Shown piece by piece: positions 16,732 to 25,353 of a DNA stretch of 64,000 nt. The stretch's first letter is position 1. Every line of letters begins with the position of its first letter. The notes under the pieces were generated by a model. It did no database searches. It had not been told where the DNA came from and was given only the letters and a program-made list of their open reading frames with translations. The position numbers and the translations under genes were made by a program. The stretch spans positions 18,205 to 82,204 of the forward strand of contig JAADJD010000010.1 of NCBI GenBank assembly GCA_013150955.1. Direction: 5' to 3'. The stretch is from Calditrichota bacterium (GTDB taxonomy: Bacteria > Calditrichota > Calditrichia > RBG-13-44-9 > J042).

Positions 16732-18834
16732 ATGGAAACTCCAACGCTGTCGCGTGCGAAAAGGCGTGCCCCCGTTCAGTTACCGTTTCGGTCGGTTGGT
16801 GATGCGCGCTCGCATCCGCAGCTGGTTGGCGAACGGTTACTGCGCCAATGGAATACCCTGTTTATTCGATTGAATCAGTGGGTTAAGACGGCACTGCCCG
16901 ATACGTTAAACCCCTTTGCCCAGATGGGGGCGGTGGCAAACACCACGTTTGTGATCGCTCTGATTTCCGGCATTCTGCTTCTGTTCTGGTATAGTCCCAG
17001 CATTCATTACGCATACGACTCGCTGGAGTCCATGCGCACCTCTTCCTTTCTGGGACAGTTGATGCGCTCCCTGCACCGTTACAGTTCCGATGCCTGCATC
17101 CTGTTCATGGTATTACATGCCTTTCAGGTGCTTTTTGCCGGGAAGTTTAGTGGGCCGCGCTGGCTGGCCTGGGTTTCGGGCGTGGTGCTGGCAGGACTGC
17201 TCTGGGTGGATGGCTGGCTGGGGTACTGGCTGGTCTGGGATCAGCGTGCCCAGCTGGTGGCACTGGGTTCCGCCCGGATGCTGGATGTGCTGCCCTTTTT
17301 TGCCGATCCTCTTTCCCGATCTTTTTTAACCAATGAAAGTGTCAACTCCCTGCTCTTCTTCCTGGTCTTTTTTATGCACATGCTGATTCCTCTGGGCATC
17401 GGGATTGCTCTGTGGATTCACATCATGCGATTAAACCGTTCGGTATTTTTTACCCGGGCGAAATTAACCTGGGCCATTTTGATTTCGCTAACAATCTTAT
17501 CGGTGATTTATCCCGCCACTTCGGCACCCCGCGCCGATATGCTCACCGTTCCCGACAAACTGACCATTGATTGGTTCTACCTGTTTCCGCTCTTTCTCAC
17601 CGATCGGCTGGAGGGCGGCATGTTGTGGATGATAACGTTGGTGCTCACCGTTCTGGTTACCGCCGTGCCATGGTTGCTGCAAAGGCGGAAATCCCCGGTG
17701 GCCAGGGTGCTGGAAAGCCGGTGCAATGGATGCACGCAGTGCTACCAGGATTGCCCCTACAATGCCATTACCATGATGCCCCGTGCCGATCGGGAAGAAC
17801 CGTACGCGTCGGTGGATCCTGCCCGCTGTGTGGGGTGCGGGATTTGCGTGGGCTCCTGCGATCCCGCAGGTGTGACCTATCCGTTACTGGAACCGCTGGA
17901 TATCCGGCAGTGGATCAATCAGGTTCTGGAAGCGTCTTCGCCGGGGCAGACCCCGCCTTATCTGGCCTTTATTTGTGCCGAATCCGCCGGTGCCGATCTG
18001 CAATTGAATGCAGCCGGAGAAAGTCCCGAATTACCCGGATATCGGATATTGCCGGTTCCCTGTGCCGGGTGGGTACATCCGTTGCTGATCGAACGCGCGG
18101 TACGCAAGGGTGCTGCCGGAGTGCTGATCGTCAGTTGCGATCTGGATCCTTATTGTCGCAAGGGAGTGGAGTGGACAGCCGAACGACTGGATGGAGAACG
18201 CAAGCCCGCCCTGCGAAAAGAAAAAGTAGGGGACACACCGGTGTACCATCTGCGTGTGGATCGCACCGAAAAGGATGCGTTTTTAAAAGCCGCACGGCAG
18301 TTCCAGCAGGAGGGCCGCATACCACAGCGATCTCCACGTAGCCGATTCTATCGCTGGACGGTGGCGGCGGTACTGGTGTTGGGACTGAGCCTGGCCACGG
18401 TTGTTCCCAGCGATGCCTGGTATCCCACCGTTGTACCGGAACATCCGGAGGTGGTGGTGTCCTTCAAACATCCCGGTCAGCTGGTGGAGCAATCGGCGGC
18501 CACCCAGAAAAGCAATGACGAATTGTTACCCCACATGCGGGGTGCGGCATCCATCCAGCGGGTTCGGGTGCCTGTTAGAATGCGAATTTTTGTGGATGGG
18601 AAGGAAGTGCTGAACAAATCCTATCGTCCCGGTGGCCTGTTTAATGATGGCACCAGCCTGGCCATTGAAAAGCTACCCATTCCCGAAGGGCGTCATCGGG
18701 TGCGCATTGAAATTGGGGATAGCCCCGATCCCGACGAATGGAACTATGTGGATGAACGGGAAGTGGTGTTGGACAGCAATACCCGGCGCCATGTGGTGAT
18801 GTTCGATAGGGTTAGTGGATTCAGGTGGTATTAA
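16732..18834 (+). CDS. Cytochrome b / dicluster ferredoxin / MvhD-like fusion protein
   Basis: 700 residues in four parts. (1) Cytochrome b N-terminal domain (~60-310) with two heme-ligand pairs, His115/His129 and His216/His230. (2) Two 4Fe-4S motifs: Cys331, 334, 337, 341 and Cys366, 369, 372, 376. (3) A domain (~408-515) like MvhD/HdrD-associated delta subunits, with Cys415, Cys444, Cys469 and Cys475 (FICAES, PCAGWVHP, VSCDLDPYC). (4) A further membrane helix (~541-560) and a periplasmic beta-rich tail. Cytochrome b would connect quinol to the cytoplasmic Fe-S domains; MvhD-like domains normally mediate contact with heterodisulfide-reductase or hydrogenase modules. Co-location suggests it delivers electrons to, or exchanges them with, the heme-copper reductase, but no partner is proven. 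Confidence 0.88.
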   Translation: METPTLSRAKRRAPVQLPFRSVGDARSHPQLVGERLLRQWNTLFIRLNQWVKTALPDTLNPFAQMGAVANTTFVIALISGILLLFWYSPSIHYAYDSLESMRTSSFLGQLMRSLHRYSSDACILFMVLHAFQVLFAGKFSGPRWLAWVSGVVLAGLLWVDGWLGYWLVWDQRAQLVALGSARMLDVLPFFADPLSRSFLTNESVNSLLFFLVFFMHMLIPLGIGIALWIHIMRLNRSVFFTRAKLTWAILISLTILSVIYPATSAPRADMLTVPDKLTIDWFYLFPLFLTDRLEGGMLWMITLVLTVLVTAVPWLLQRRKSPVARVLESRCNGCTQCYQDCPYNAITMMPRADREEPYASVDPARCVGCGICVGSCDPAGVTYPLLEPLDIRQWINQVLEASSPGQTPPYLAFICAESAGADLQLNAAGESPELPGYRILPVPCAGWVHPLLIERAVRKGAAGVLIVSCDLDPYCRKGVEWTAERLDGERKPALRKEKVGDTPVYHLRVDRTEKDAFLKAARQFQQEGRIPQRSPRSRFYRWTVAAVLVLGLSLATVVPSDAWYPTVVPEHPEVVVSFKHPGQLVEQSAATQKSNDELLPHMRGAASIQRVRVPVRMRIFVDGKEVLNKSYRPGGLFNDGTSLAIEKLPIPEGRHRVRIEIGDSPDPDEWNYVDEREVVLDSNTRRHVVMFDRVSGFRWY

Positions 18835-18849
18835 GGCCTGAAGCATTAT

Positions 18850-19016
18850 TCCAGATTATGCATTAGACCACGAATTGCACGAATTAACACAAATAAAAAT
18901 AATCAAATACATTAAATAAGATCTGGATGAAAATTTGTTTCAGGGTATATTCACGATTTTGTGGGTATGGTTTGGTTTTATTCGCGTGGTTTGTGGTTTA
19001 ACGCTTTATTTGGGAT
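18850..19016 (+). repeat. Dispersed inverted-end repeat, copy A
   Basis: It starts CCAGATTATGCATTAGACC and ends GTGGTTTAACGCTTTATTTGGGAT, with ends imperfectly complementary over roughly 40 bp. The remainder of the 18835-19229 gap shows no gene. Confidence 0.8.
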
Positions 19017-19229
19017 TATTCCTGATTTAAACCCGGAATTAAAATTGGAGGGCAGGGGAACCGGCGCACCTTCCCGCCCCGGGGACAACATTGCCTGAGG
19101 ATGACAGCCTGATTCCTGAGGGAGGATTTCCACCCGCTTCATAGATCTAATCCCGGGAGATGTTTGCCGGGATTGGCGGATCAATCGCCATTATTCCGAT
19201 GATGAATCACAGGCAACAATGCCTAAAAC

Positions 19230-19628
19230 CTAACCAAGAGGAAACATTTTTAAATTTTGAATTCTGGAGAAATGTTGAGTATTTAAGGTGGCCAATGGTA
19301 CGTCCAGTGTTATTGAGGTGGCAGCAATAAGTATATCCAGTACATTGATAAGCTTATTTTGACGCTTCAAATCACGATAAATTTCGGCGGCACATTCACT
19401 TTCCTGCATGCTAAATTCCACAATTAAAAATAAACTTAATAATTGCTTCATATCTCTTGACAGTTGTGGAGATGTTGCGCCGCAAAGAAGCTCGTAATGG
19501 GTGATAATGGAAATGAACAAATGATCGCAGGCGTCAAATAAAGCATAGAGGTGGGTGCGGGATTTGTTTTGTTTCCTGAAGAAATCGATGATAATGGATG
19601 AATCGATTAATACTCCTCTGGCTCCCAA
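19230..19628 (-). CDS. PIN-domain ribonuclease toxin, VapC-like
   Basis: 132 residues. The metal-binding acidic residues of PIN RNases are visible: Asp9 (LIDSSIIID), Glu46 (THYELL) and Asp98 (NVLDILIAA), followed by the usual late T-x-N-x-x-H-F motif (TLNTQHFSRI). VapC toxins cleave tRNA or rRNA. Start: TTG at 19628 with AAGGGG eight bases upstream; no ATG or GTG lies in frame before Asp9. The gene overlaps the end of the antitoxin frame by 22 bp, consistent with coupled translation. Composition is AT-richer than the surrounding metabolic genes, and the pair is flanked by dispersed repeats. Confidence 0.8.
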   Translation of the reverse strand: MGARGVLIDSSIIIDFFRKQNKSRTHLYALFDACDHLFISIITHYELLCGATSPQLSRDMKQLLSLFLIVEFSMQESECAAEIYRDLKRQNKLINVLDILIAATSITLDVPLATLNTQHFSRIQNLKMFPLG

Positions 19629-19849
19629 TGTGCCAGCCCCTTTTTGACCTGTTTAATTTCCTTTAAATCTTCATCACAATACGTTCCCAGACTATTCAAG
19701 ATCCTTTTCCACTGCTTTCTTCTGGATTGATAACCTGGCATCAATATAATAATGTCGAATACCTGACCTTCCTTTAACGGGGGGATTTTGTCGATAATTT
19801 TTAACCGTCCTTGACTGTCCACAGTTGCTTTTGTTTGTAACCACGCCAT
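19607..19849 (-). CDS. VapB-type antitoxin partner (AbrB-like N-terminus)
   Basis: 80 residues. The N-terminal half (KATVDSQGRLKIIDKIPPLKEGQVFDIIILMP) matches the swapped-hairpin AbrB/DUF104-like fold used by many VapB antitoxins for operator binding. The charged C-terminal half would wrap the PIN toxin encoded immediately downstream. It starts at ATG 19849. Co-orientation and overlap with the toxin support the pairing. Autoregulation is expected for the family; no clear operator palindrome was identified. Confidence 0.75.
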   Translation of the reverse strand: MAWLQTKATVDSQGRLKIIDKIPPLKEGQVFDIIILMPGYQSRRKQWKRILNSLGTYCDEDLKEIKQVKKGLAHWEPEEY

Positions 19850-19961
19850 GGTAATTTTTGATTTTTGTTAATAATATTAAATTCGGAGTTCCTTTGCAAA
19901 TTAATTTTTTGAATGGAAATAAACGATGGCTGATGTGCATCAGGATATTTGAATACCTTTA

Positions 19962-20130
19962 ATCCAAATAATGCGTTAAACCACGAATCACACGAATAAA
20001 TCCGAATAATATCAACAAAATAGCGATAAAATCCCGGAACACATTTTTTATCCGGATATCATCAAACGGATTTTATTAATTTTGTTCGCGTTCATTCGTG
20101 TCATTCGTAGGCGGATGCATAATCTGGGAT
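19962..20130 (-). repeat. Dispersed inverted-end repeat, copy B (reverse orientation)
   Basis: It opens ATCCAAATAATGCGTTAAACC and closes GGCGGATGCATAATCTGGGAT, the reverse orientation relative to copy A. It supplies part of an artefactual N-terminal extension of the methyltransferase frame. Confidence 0.8.
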
Positions 20131-20274
20131 AAAGATTTTGTTTGGTTTCCGGGGATTTGTGCGTATTGGGGTCCATTGACATGCATTCGGGGTCGAATAC
20201 CGAATTTGAGTTTTACTTGCCCAATCAGGGGGTGGACTCTTAACTTGCATTTAACCATACCAGTGAGGGGACAA

Positions 20275-20850
20275 ATGAGGGGTTTAACATTCTGGCTGGT
20301 GATTTTTCATCAACTATTGTTTCAGGGGATGTTTGGGATTCGCAACGTGACCCTGCGGCGAAAAATCGGACAACCTATTCGGGGGAAAAACATCGAGGCC
20401 CGATTGTCCATCATCTTTTTCGCCCTGTTTATCGCAATGGCCATTGGCATCAGTGCCTATCCGGGAGCACCAGGCACCTTTCGGGTCATGAGTCCGTCCC
20501 TTTCCATGGGATTGGGTGGGTTCCTCTTACTGATCAGCCTGTTTCTTTCTCTGGCAGCATTGATTGGATTGAGGGATTCCTGGCGTGTGGGAGTGGTGGA
20601 TGGTCAGCGGACAGAACTCATCACCGATGGTATTTATCGATTGACCCGAAATCCTTATTTTGTATCCTACCTGCTGATGTTTTTCGGCTACACCTTGCTG
20701 CTCCAGAATGTCATCCTGCTGGTGCTGTCATGCATTGCGTTTGGGTTCATCCACTGGATGATTCGGAGGGAAGAGTCGTATCTGACCGAAGTACATGGGG
20801 AACGATATCTGGAATATAAACGGCGGGTACCCCGTTATTTGTTCTTTTGA
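20275..20850 (+). CDS. Isoprenylcysteine carboxyl methyltransferase (ICMT/PEMT)-family membrane protein
   Basis: 191 residues from the ATG at 20275, which follows GTGAGGGG. The 59 extra upstream codons come partly from a dispersed repeat and are rejected. Several transmembrane segments precede the conserved C-terminal cofactor region: LITDGIYRLTRNPYFVSYLLMFFG, then RREESYLTEVHGERYLEYKRRVPRYLFF. This RNPxY...E-E...Y-xx-Y-xx-x-V-x-R pattern defines SAM-dependent ICMT/PEMT-like methyltransferases. Bacterial members modify lipids or unknown small molecules, so the substrate is not predictable. It stands alone between repeats. Confidence 0.8.
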   Translation: MRGLTFWLVIFHQLLFQGMFGIRNVTLRRKIGQPIRGKNIEARLSIIFFALFIAMAIGISAYPGAPGTFRVMSPSLSMGLGGFLLLISLFLSLAALIGLRDSWRVGVVDGQRTELITDGIYRLTRNPYFVSYLLMFFGYTLLLQNVILLVLSCIAFGFIHWMIRREESYLTEVHGERYLEYKRRVPRYLFF

Positions 20851-21096
20851 CCGCTGAGGAGATTGAGTCTCTCGCTCCGGACAATTATCCGTCTGCCAGG
20901 CCCGGTCGAAAAGGGAATGCGGCTTTCCACTGCCAGCCACTCCATTCACTATCCGGAGCAACCATCCGGCCCACAATCATGAATTGGGCTAATTAATCTT
21001 TGGTCTACCTGAATCCCGGCCGGGAATGGTACTCCACCAACTCCCACGTGCGGTCTCCTCCGGTTCCCAATCTGACAGCTTTTTTAACCTGTTTAA

Positions 21097-21325
21097 CCCG
21101 GATAATGCGTTAGGCACGAATGACACGCATTAACACGAATAAAATTAAAAAAATACATTGGATTATATCTGGATGAAAATGTGTTTCGAGGTTTAATCGC
21201 GATTTAATTGATATTTTGGGTTTTACTCGCGGGATTCACGGTTTCATGCAAAATTTATGTTTAACTATTTGTTGATATTTTTCAAATGTATTCACGGGAT
21301 TCGTGACTTATTGCATTATTTGGGT
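21097..21325 (+). repeat. Dispersed inverted-end repeat, extended copy C
   Basis: 229 bp, longer than the usual ~165 bp because the right-hand part is present twice (around 21205-21262 and 21263-21325). It fills most of the 522 bp gap before the MocA-like gene; no coding signal is seen in the rest. Confidence 0.75.
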
Positions 21326-21372
21326 TCATTTCCACCCACGCAGACCTTTTTTCTTTCGATTTCGGCCGTTCG

Positions 21373-21990
21373 TTAACAGTCTCCAGATCCTAACCACCTG
21401 CGGGCATCCGCCATGGTGTCAATGTCCCGATGAATGCCCGGATCGTTTACCGGGACCTCAACGACCTGCTCGACAAAGCGCTGCATCAGCTGGCGGGCAC
21501 CAGCATCCCCCTGCAGGGCGAGCAGTTCAGGGGTCAGTTTCTGGTGAACGATGACCGGATTTCCCCGGCGGCGTTGATACACTGGCAGGACGATACCCGC
21601 ATCTGGATGTTGCAGGAACACCTCGCAAAGGGCACGAATGGTCTGTGGCAGCACAAAGGGCATGTCTGCCAGGTAGAACAGGTAGCCCTGGACACCCCCT
21701 TTAACGGCCTGCACACCTGCCCGAATCGACGAAGATATTCCTGTCCGAAAATCGAGGTTCCGCACGATCTGAACAGGGCGGTTTTGCAGCAGGGGGAGCA
21801 TCCGGTCGGCATCTTTCCCCAGCACCACAATCCGTTCCCGAAACGGCAACGCGCTCAGCCGATCCACCACGGTTTCCAGCACCGTGTCTTTTTCGCAGGG
21901 GAGCAGGAGCTTGTTTTGCTTTCCCATGCGGCGGGATTCCCCGGCCGCCAGAACAATGGCCACAATGGGCCAGCGGATGGTCGTGTTCAA
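21373..21990 (-). CDS. MobA/MocA-like nucleotidyltransferase
   Basis: 205 residues from the TTG at 21990, preceded by AGAGGG at five bases; the longer frame to 22161 crosses the selD start region and is rejected. The N-terminus carries the NTP-binding signature VLAAGESRRMGKQNKLLLP, with a later metal-binding Asp in LADMPFV and the C-terminal RRRGNPVIV. MocA transfers CMP and MobA transfers GMP to molybdopterin. This sequence is closer to MocA/YgfJ forms, in which LAAGxSRRMGxxNKLLLP is usual. It is divergent from selD with only 88 bp between starts. In other bacteria a MocA-like protein and SelD occur together with selenium-dependent molybdenum hydroxylases, which suggests that role here. No hydroxylase is in the window. 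Confidence 0.85.
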   Translation of the reverse strand: MNTTIRWPIVAIVLAAGESRRMGKQNKLLLPCEKDTVLETVVDRLSALPFRERIVVLGKDADRMLPLLQNRPVQIVRNLDFRTGISSSIRAGVQAVKGGVQGYLFYLADMPFVLPQTIRALCEVFLQHPDAGIVLPVYQRRRGNPVIVHQKLTPELLALQGDAGARQLMQRFVEQVVEVPVNDPGIHRDIDTMADARRWLGSGDC

Positions 21991-22078
21991 ATGCACCCTC
22001 TTCAGTACAATTTGTTTCAGTTGAATATACAACGGCAAAGCCTTAAATTGAAATTTCGGATGCAAAATTGGAGAAACG

Positions 22079-23173
22079 GTGAAAAAACAGAGCACCAATC
22101 TGGACCGCCAGGAAATTTTTAAACTGACCCACCTGGTGACCTGCGCCGGTTGAGCCTCCAAATTGGGTCCAGCGGAGCTGGACAGGATATTGCAGCAGCT
22201 ACCGGAACAGAACGATCCGTCACTGCTGGTGGGACTGGCATCGCACGACGATGCCGGGGTGTATCGATTATCCGATGAACAGGTCCTGATTCAAACGGTG
22301 GATTTTTTTACACCCGTGGTGGATAATCCCCGGGATTTTGGAAGGATTGCGGTGGCCAATGCGCTGAGCGATATTTACGCCATGGGCGGCCGGCCCATCA
22401 CAGCGTTGAATATTGTGGGCTTTCCGGCAGAACGGGTGGATCTGAACGTGCTGGGGGAAATATTGGTCGGAGGAATGGAAAAATTGGCGGAGGCGGGTGT
22501 AGCGCTTCTGGGCGGTCACTCAGTAAAGGATCCCGAACTTAAGTTTGGGGTAGCCGTGACCGGTCTGGCGCATCCCGACGAGGTGGTGACCAATGCCGGT
22601 GCGCGGCCGGGGGATGGCATTCTATTAACCAAACCACTGGGCAGTGGCATTTTGACCACCGCCCTGAAGAATAACCGGCTTTCATCAAAACAGCTGGAAG
22701 CGGTAACCCGGGTAATGGCTCAGCTTAATGACAGGGCGTCTCAGATAATGAAGCGGTACCAGGTCCACGCCTGCACCGATGTGACCGGTTTTGGATTGCT
22801 GGGGCACTTGCTGGAGGTGGTTCGGGCCAGCGAGGTCAGCGCCCGGCTGTGGATGGACCGGATCCCCTTGCTGGAAGGCGCGTTGGAACTGGCGGCTCAG
22901 GGGCATCTTCCAGGGGGTCTGCAGGCCAATCGCCAATATGCAGAACCTCACGCCCGCATTTCGGAAGCCCTGTCCCCCGAACAAAAGGCGTTACTTTATG
23001 ATCCCCAGACTTCGGGAGGACTGTTAATTTGTGTCCCCCGCCCGCACGTCCGGACGTGTCTGCAGGAGCTGAAGGCCGTTTATCCTCAATCCGCTCTGAT
23101 CGGCGAAATTCGTCCACCAGCGGAGGTGGCCATCGAAGTGGTCCCCCGGTCAGAAACGCCACGGGGAATTTAA
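22079..23173 (+). CDS. selD: Selenide, water dikinase (selenophosphate synthetase), selenocysteine-containing
   Basis: 364 residues when the in-frame TGA at 22151-22153 is read as selenocysteine (residue 25). The start is GTG 22079 with GGAG six bases upstream. The region reads LTHLVTCAG-U-ASKLGPAELDRIL, placing Sec at the catalytic Cys position of E. coli SelD (GAGCGCK), followed by the essential Lys. Downstream features are typical: HDDAGVYRL, QTVDFFTPVVDNPRDFGRIAVANALSDIYAMGG, GGHSVKDPE, CTDVTGFGLLGH, DPQTSGGLL. SelD makes selenophosphate from selenide and ATP for Sec-tRNA and other selenium cofactors. Ordinary gene finding would truncate it at the TTG at 22163, losing the active site. Confidence 0.93.
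22151..22183 (+). promoter_or_regulatory. UGA selenocysteine codon with bSECIS-like hairpin
   Basis: The UGA (22151-22153) is followed by a perfect 7 bp stem, GTCCAGC (22167-22173) and GCTGGAC (22177-22183), closing on a GGA triloop that begins 20 bases after the UGA. Bacterial SECIS elements need a small apical loop with an early G at about 16-37 bases from the UGA; this satisfies that rule. SelB binding is inferred. Confidence 0.72.
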
Positions 23174-23265
23174 GAGGGGACTGGCATGAACCATTTTTTT
23201 AAAATTGTGTTTCCATTTGCAGGACGTTTTAGGACAATTTGTTGAGCACAACAGGATGAACAATC

Positions 23266-24264
23266 ATGGAGATCGGGAAGAAAATCACCGCCCTGGCGCA
23301 TCCCAACATTGCGCTGGTGAAATACTGGGGCAAACGTCAAAAACGGGGCAATTTGCCGGCGGTGGGATCCATTTCGATTACTCTGGATACGCTTTACTCC
23401 CGAACCACGTTGACTCTGGACCCCTCACTGTCCAGCGATGTGTTTTATTTGAACGGCGCTCCGGGACCGGAAAATCAGCAGCGCCGGGTACAGACATTTC
23501 TGGACTTATTTCGTCAGCGATCGGGTCAACAGGTATTTGCCCGGGTGGATAGCGAAAACAACTTCCCCACGGCTGCGGGATTGGCCTCGTCAGCATCGGG
23601 ATTTGCTGCACTGGCGGTGGCCGCCAATCGGGCGTTTCAGCTCGATTTATCGCCGCGGGAACTTTCGATGATTGCCCGTCAGGGATCCGGATCTGCGGCC
23701 CGATCCATTTTTGGAGGATTTGTGGAAATGCACGCCGGCGAAGATCCCGATGGCTCCGATGCGTTTGCAGAACCCCTGCTCCCTCCGGAAGCCTGGCCAC
23801 TCCACGTGGTTATCTGCATTACCAGCACATCCGAAAAAGATATCGGCTCCACCGAAGGCATGGAACGGACTGCAAGCACTTCGCCATTTTACGAGGCCTG
23901 GGTGCAGGCATCGGTCAAGGATCTGGCCGAGATGCGACAGGCACTCCTGGCCCGGGACTTTGAGAAGTTGGCCGAGATTTCCGAACATAGCTGCCTGAAA
24001 ATGCACGGCCTGGCCATGTCTGCCCGTCCGGGGATTGTATACTGGAACGGTACCACGGTGGAGCTGATGCATCACATTCGGCGGTTGCGCCATCAGGGGA
24101 TTCCCGTATTTTTTACCATCGATGCGGGGCCCCAGGTGAAGGCCATTTGCCTGCCCGAGGCCCTGGAGCAGGTGCGCCGGGAGCTGGGGGGCATTCCCGG
24201 CGTACATCGTCTGTTTATTACCGGACTGGGTAAAGAAGCACGAATAATAGAGGACGATTCGTGA
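23266..24264 (+). CDS. mvaD: Diphosphomevalonate decarboxylase
   Basis: 332 residues, normal family length. It starts with the diagnostic AHPNIALVKYWGK (Lys19) and SISITLDTLYSRT. The GHMP ATP-binding loop PTAAGLASSASGFAAL sits at ~101-116, followed by RQGSGSAARSIFGGFVEM, and the catalytic Asp286 lies in FTIDAGPQVK. It converts mevalonate diphosphate to isopentenyl diphosphate with ATP use and CO2 release. It is the first gene of the mevalonate operon, 92 bp after selD. Its TGA overlaps the GTG of the next gene (GTGA), implying coupled translation. Confidence 0.94.
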   Translation: MEIGKKITALAHPNIALVKYWGKRQKRGNLPAVGSISITLDTLYSRTTLTLDPSLSSDVFYLNGAPGPENQQRRVQTFLDLFRQRSGQQVFARVDSENNFPTAAGLASSASGFAALAVAANRAFQLDLSPRELSMIARQGSGSAARSIFGGFVEMHAGEDPDGSDAFAEPLLPPEAWPLHVVICITSTSEKDIGSTEGMERTASTSPFYEAWVQASVKDLAEMRQALLARDFEKLAEISEHSCLKMHGLAMSARPGIVYWNGTTVELMHHIRRLRHQGIPVFFTIDAGPQVKAICLPEALEQVRRELGGIPGVHRLFITGLGKEARIIEDDS

Positions 24265-25337
24265 ATGCGACGACGCGGGCACCAGGGAAATTGATTTTGC
24301 TGGGAGAGTATGCGGTATTACGGGGTGCACCGGCACTGGTGACGGCGGTGGGACGTTACGCCCGGGTGCAGTTTCGCCCGGCATCCACTCCGCACATTTG
24401 CCTGTCTGCACCGGAAATCGGGGTAAAGCAGGTGCTTCTGGAGGCAACCCCTCTGGGACAGGTTCGGTTTACCCATCCTCAGCCGCCGGAATGGGTTCGC
24501 AAAACCGCCTTTGTGCGTGCCGCCCTTGAAGTGGCCTGGCAGTGGTATCGGGAACGGGAAGTCGCCTTCCCCGCTTTTGAGCTCGACATTTCCACCCGCG
24601 AATTTTTTACGGATGACGGGCAGAAGCTGGGTCTGGGATCCAGTGCCGCGGTGACGGTCGCCATACTGGCAGGGCTTTTCGAAAATCTAATTCCGGGTGG
24701 CCGAACGTCCCCGGAATACGCGGAGTCCCTCCTGCTGGCGGCGCTTCAGGCGCATCAGCGGGCACAGGGACGCATGGGAAGCGGCGTGGATATTGCCGCC
24801 AGCACCATGGGACGGACGCTGGTGTACCGGATGCCCCCAATCCCCAACACGCTACCGGCCACCATTGAATATGTCCCCATTCCGACCAATCTCCATATGT
24901 TATTTGTGTGGACCGGGCAACCGGCCGCCACCCCGGAAATGCTTCAGCGGATCGAAGCATTTCAGCGACAATTTCCAGAAACGCATGCAAAGATTTTTGC
25001 CGAATTGATCGCACTCTCTGAACAGGGGGCGGATGCGTTCGTGCATCAGAACGTGGGTGCCTTTCTGGAGATTGTTGAACTCTATTATCAGATGTTCGTA
25101 AAACTAACCGAAAAAAGTCAGGCCCCGATAATATCCGATATACACCGGGACATTGCGGAACGGGTACGGCATCGGGGGGTGGTGTACAAGCCCTCAGGTG
25201 CCGGTGGTGGCGATTTTGGGATTGTTTTTTCCGACGATCTGGCCGAAATTGAACAGGCCAGAAACATGTTGACATCCGCTGGATACACCGTTTTTGATTT
25301 ACCGATTGATGTTGAAGGAGTGTACATAAATTCATAA
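24261..25337 (+). CDS. mvaK2: Phosphomevalonate kinase
   Basis: 358 residues, GHMP kinase fold. GKLILLGEYAVLRGAPALVTAV at the N-terminus, ATP loop KLGLGSSAAVTVAI (~127-140), GRMGSGVDIAAS with the substrate/catalytic Asp, and the C-terminal KPSGAGGGDFGIVF typical of PMK. It phosphorylates 5-phosphomevalonate to the diphosphate, the substrate of MvaD. The GTG start overlaps the mvaD stop by four bases; an ATG alternative is not available nearby. 16 bp separate it from the HMGR/kinase fusion. Confidence 0.9.
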   Translation: MNATTRAPGKLILLGEYAVLRGAPALVTAVGRYARVQFRPASTPHICLSAPEIGVKQVLLEATPLGQVRFTHPQPPEWVRKTAFVRAALEVAWQWYREREVAFPAFELDISTREFFTDDGQKLGLGSSAAVTVAILAGLFENLIPGGRTSPEYAESLLLAALQAHQRAQGRMGSGVDIAASTMGRTLVYRMPPIPNTLPATIEYVPIPTNLHMLFVWTGQPAATPEMLQRIEAFQRQFPETHAKIFAELIALSEQGADAFVHQNVGAFLEIVELYYQMFVKLTEKSQAPIISDIHRDIAERVRHRGVVYKPSGAGGGDFGIVFSDDLAEIEQARNMLTSAGYTVFDLPIDVEGVYINS

Positions 25338-25353
25338 CGCGAGGGAAGCAACA

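Noticed and set aside
20098..20274. N-terminal extension of the ICMT-like methyltransferase
   Set aside because: The codons lie partly in a dispersed repeat; ATG 20275 has a good ribosome site and fits family length.
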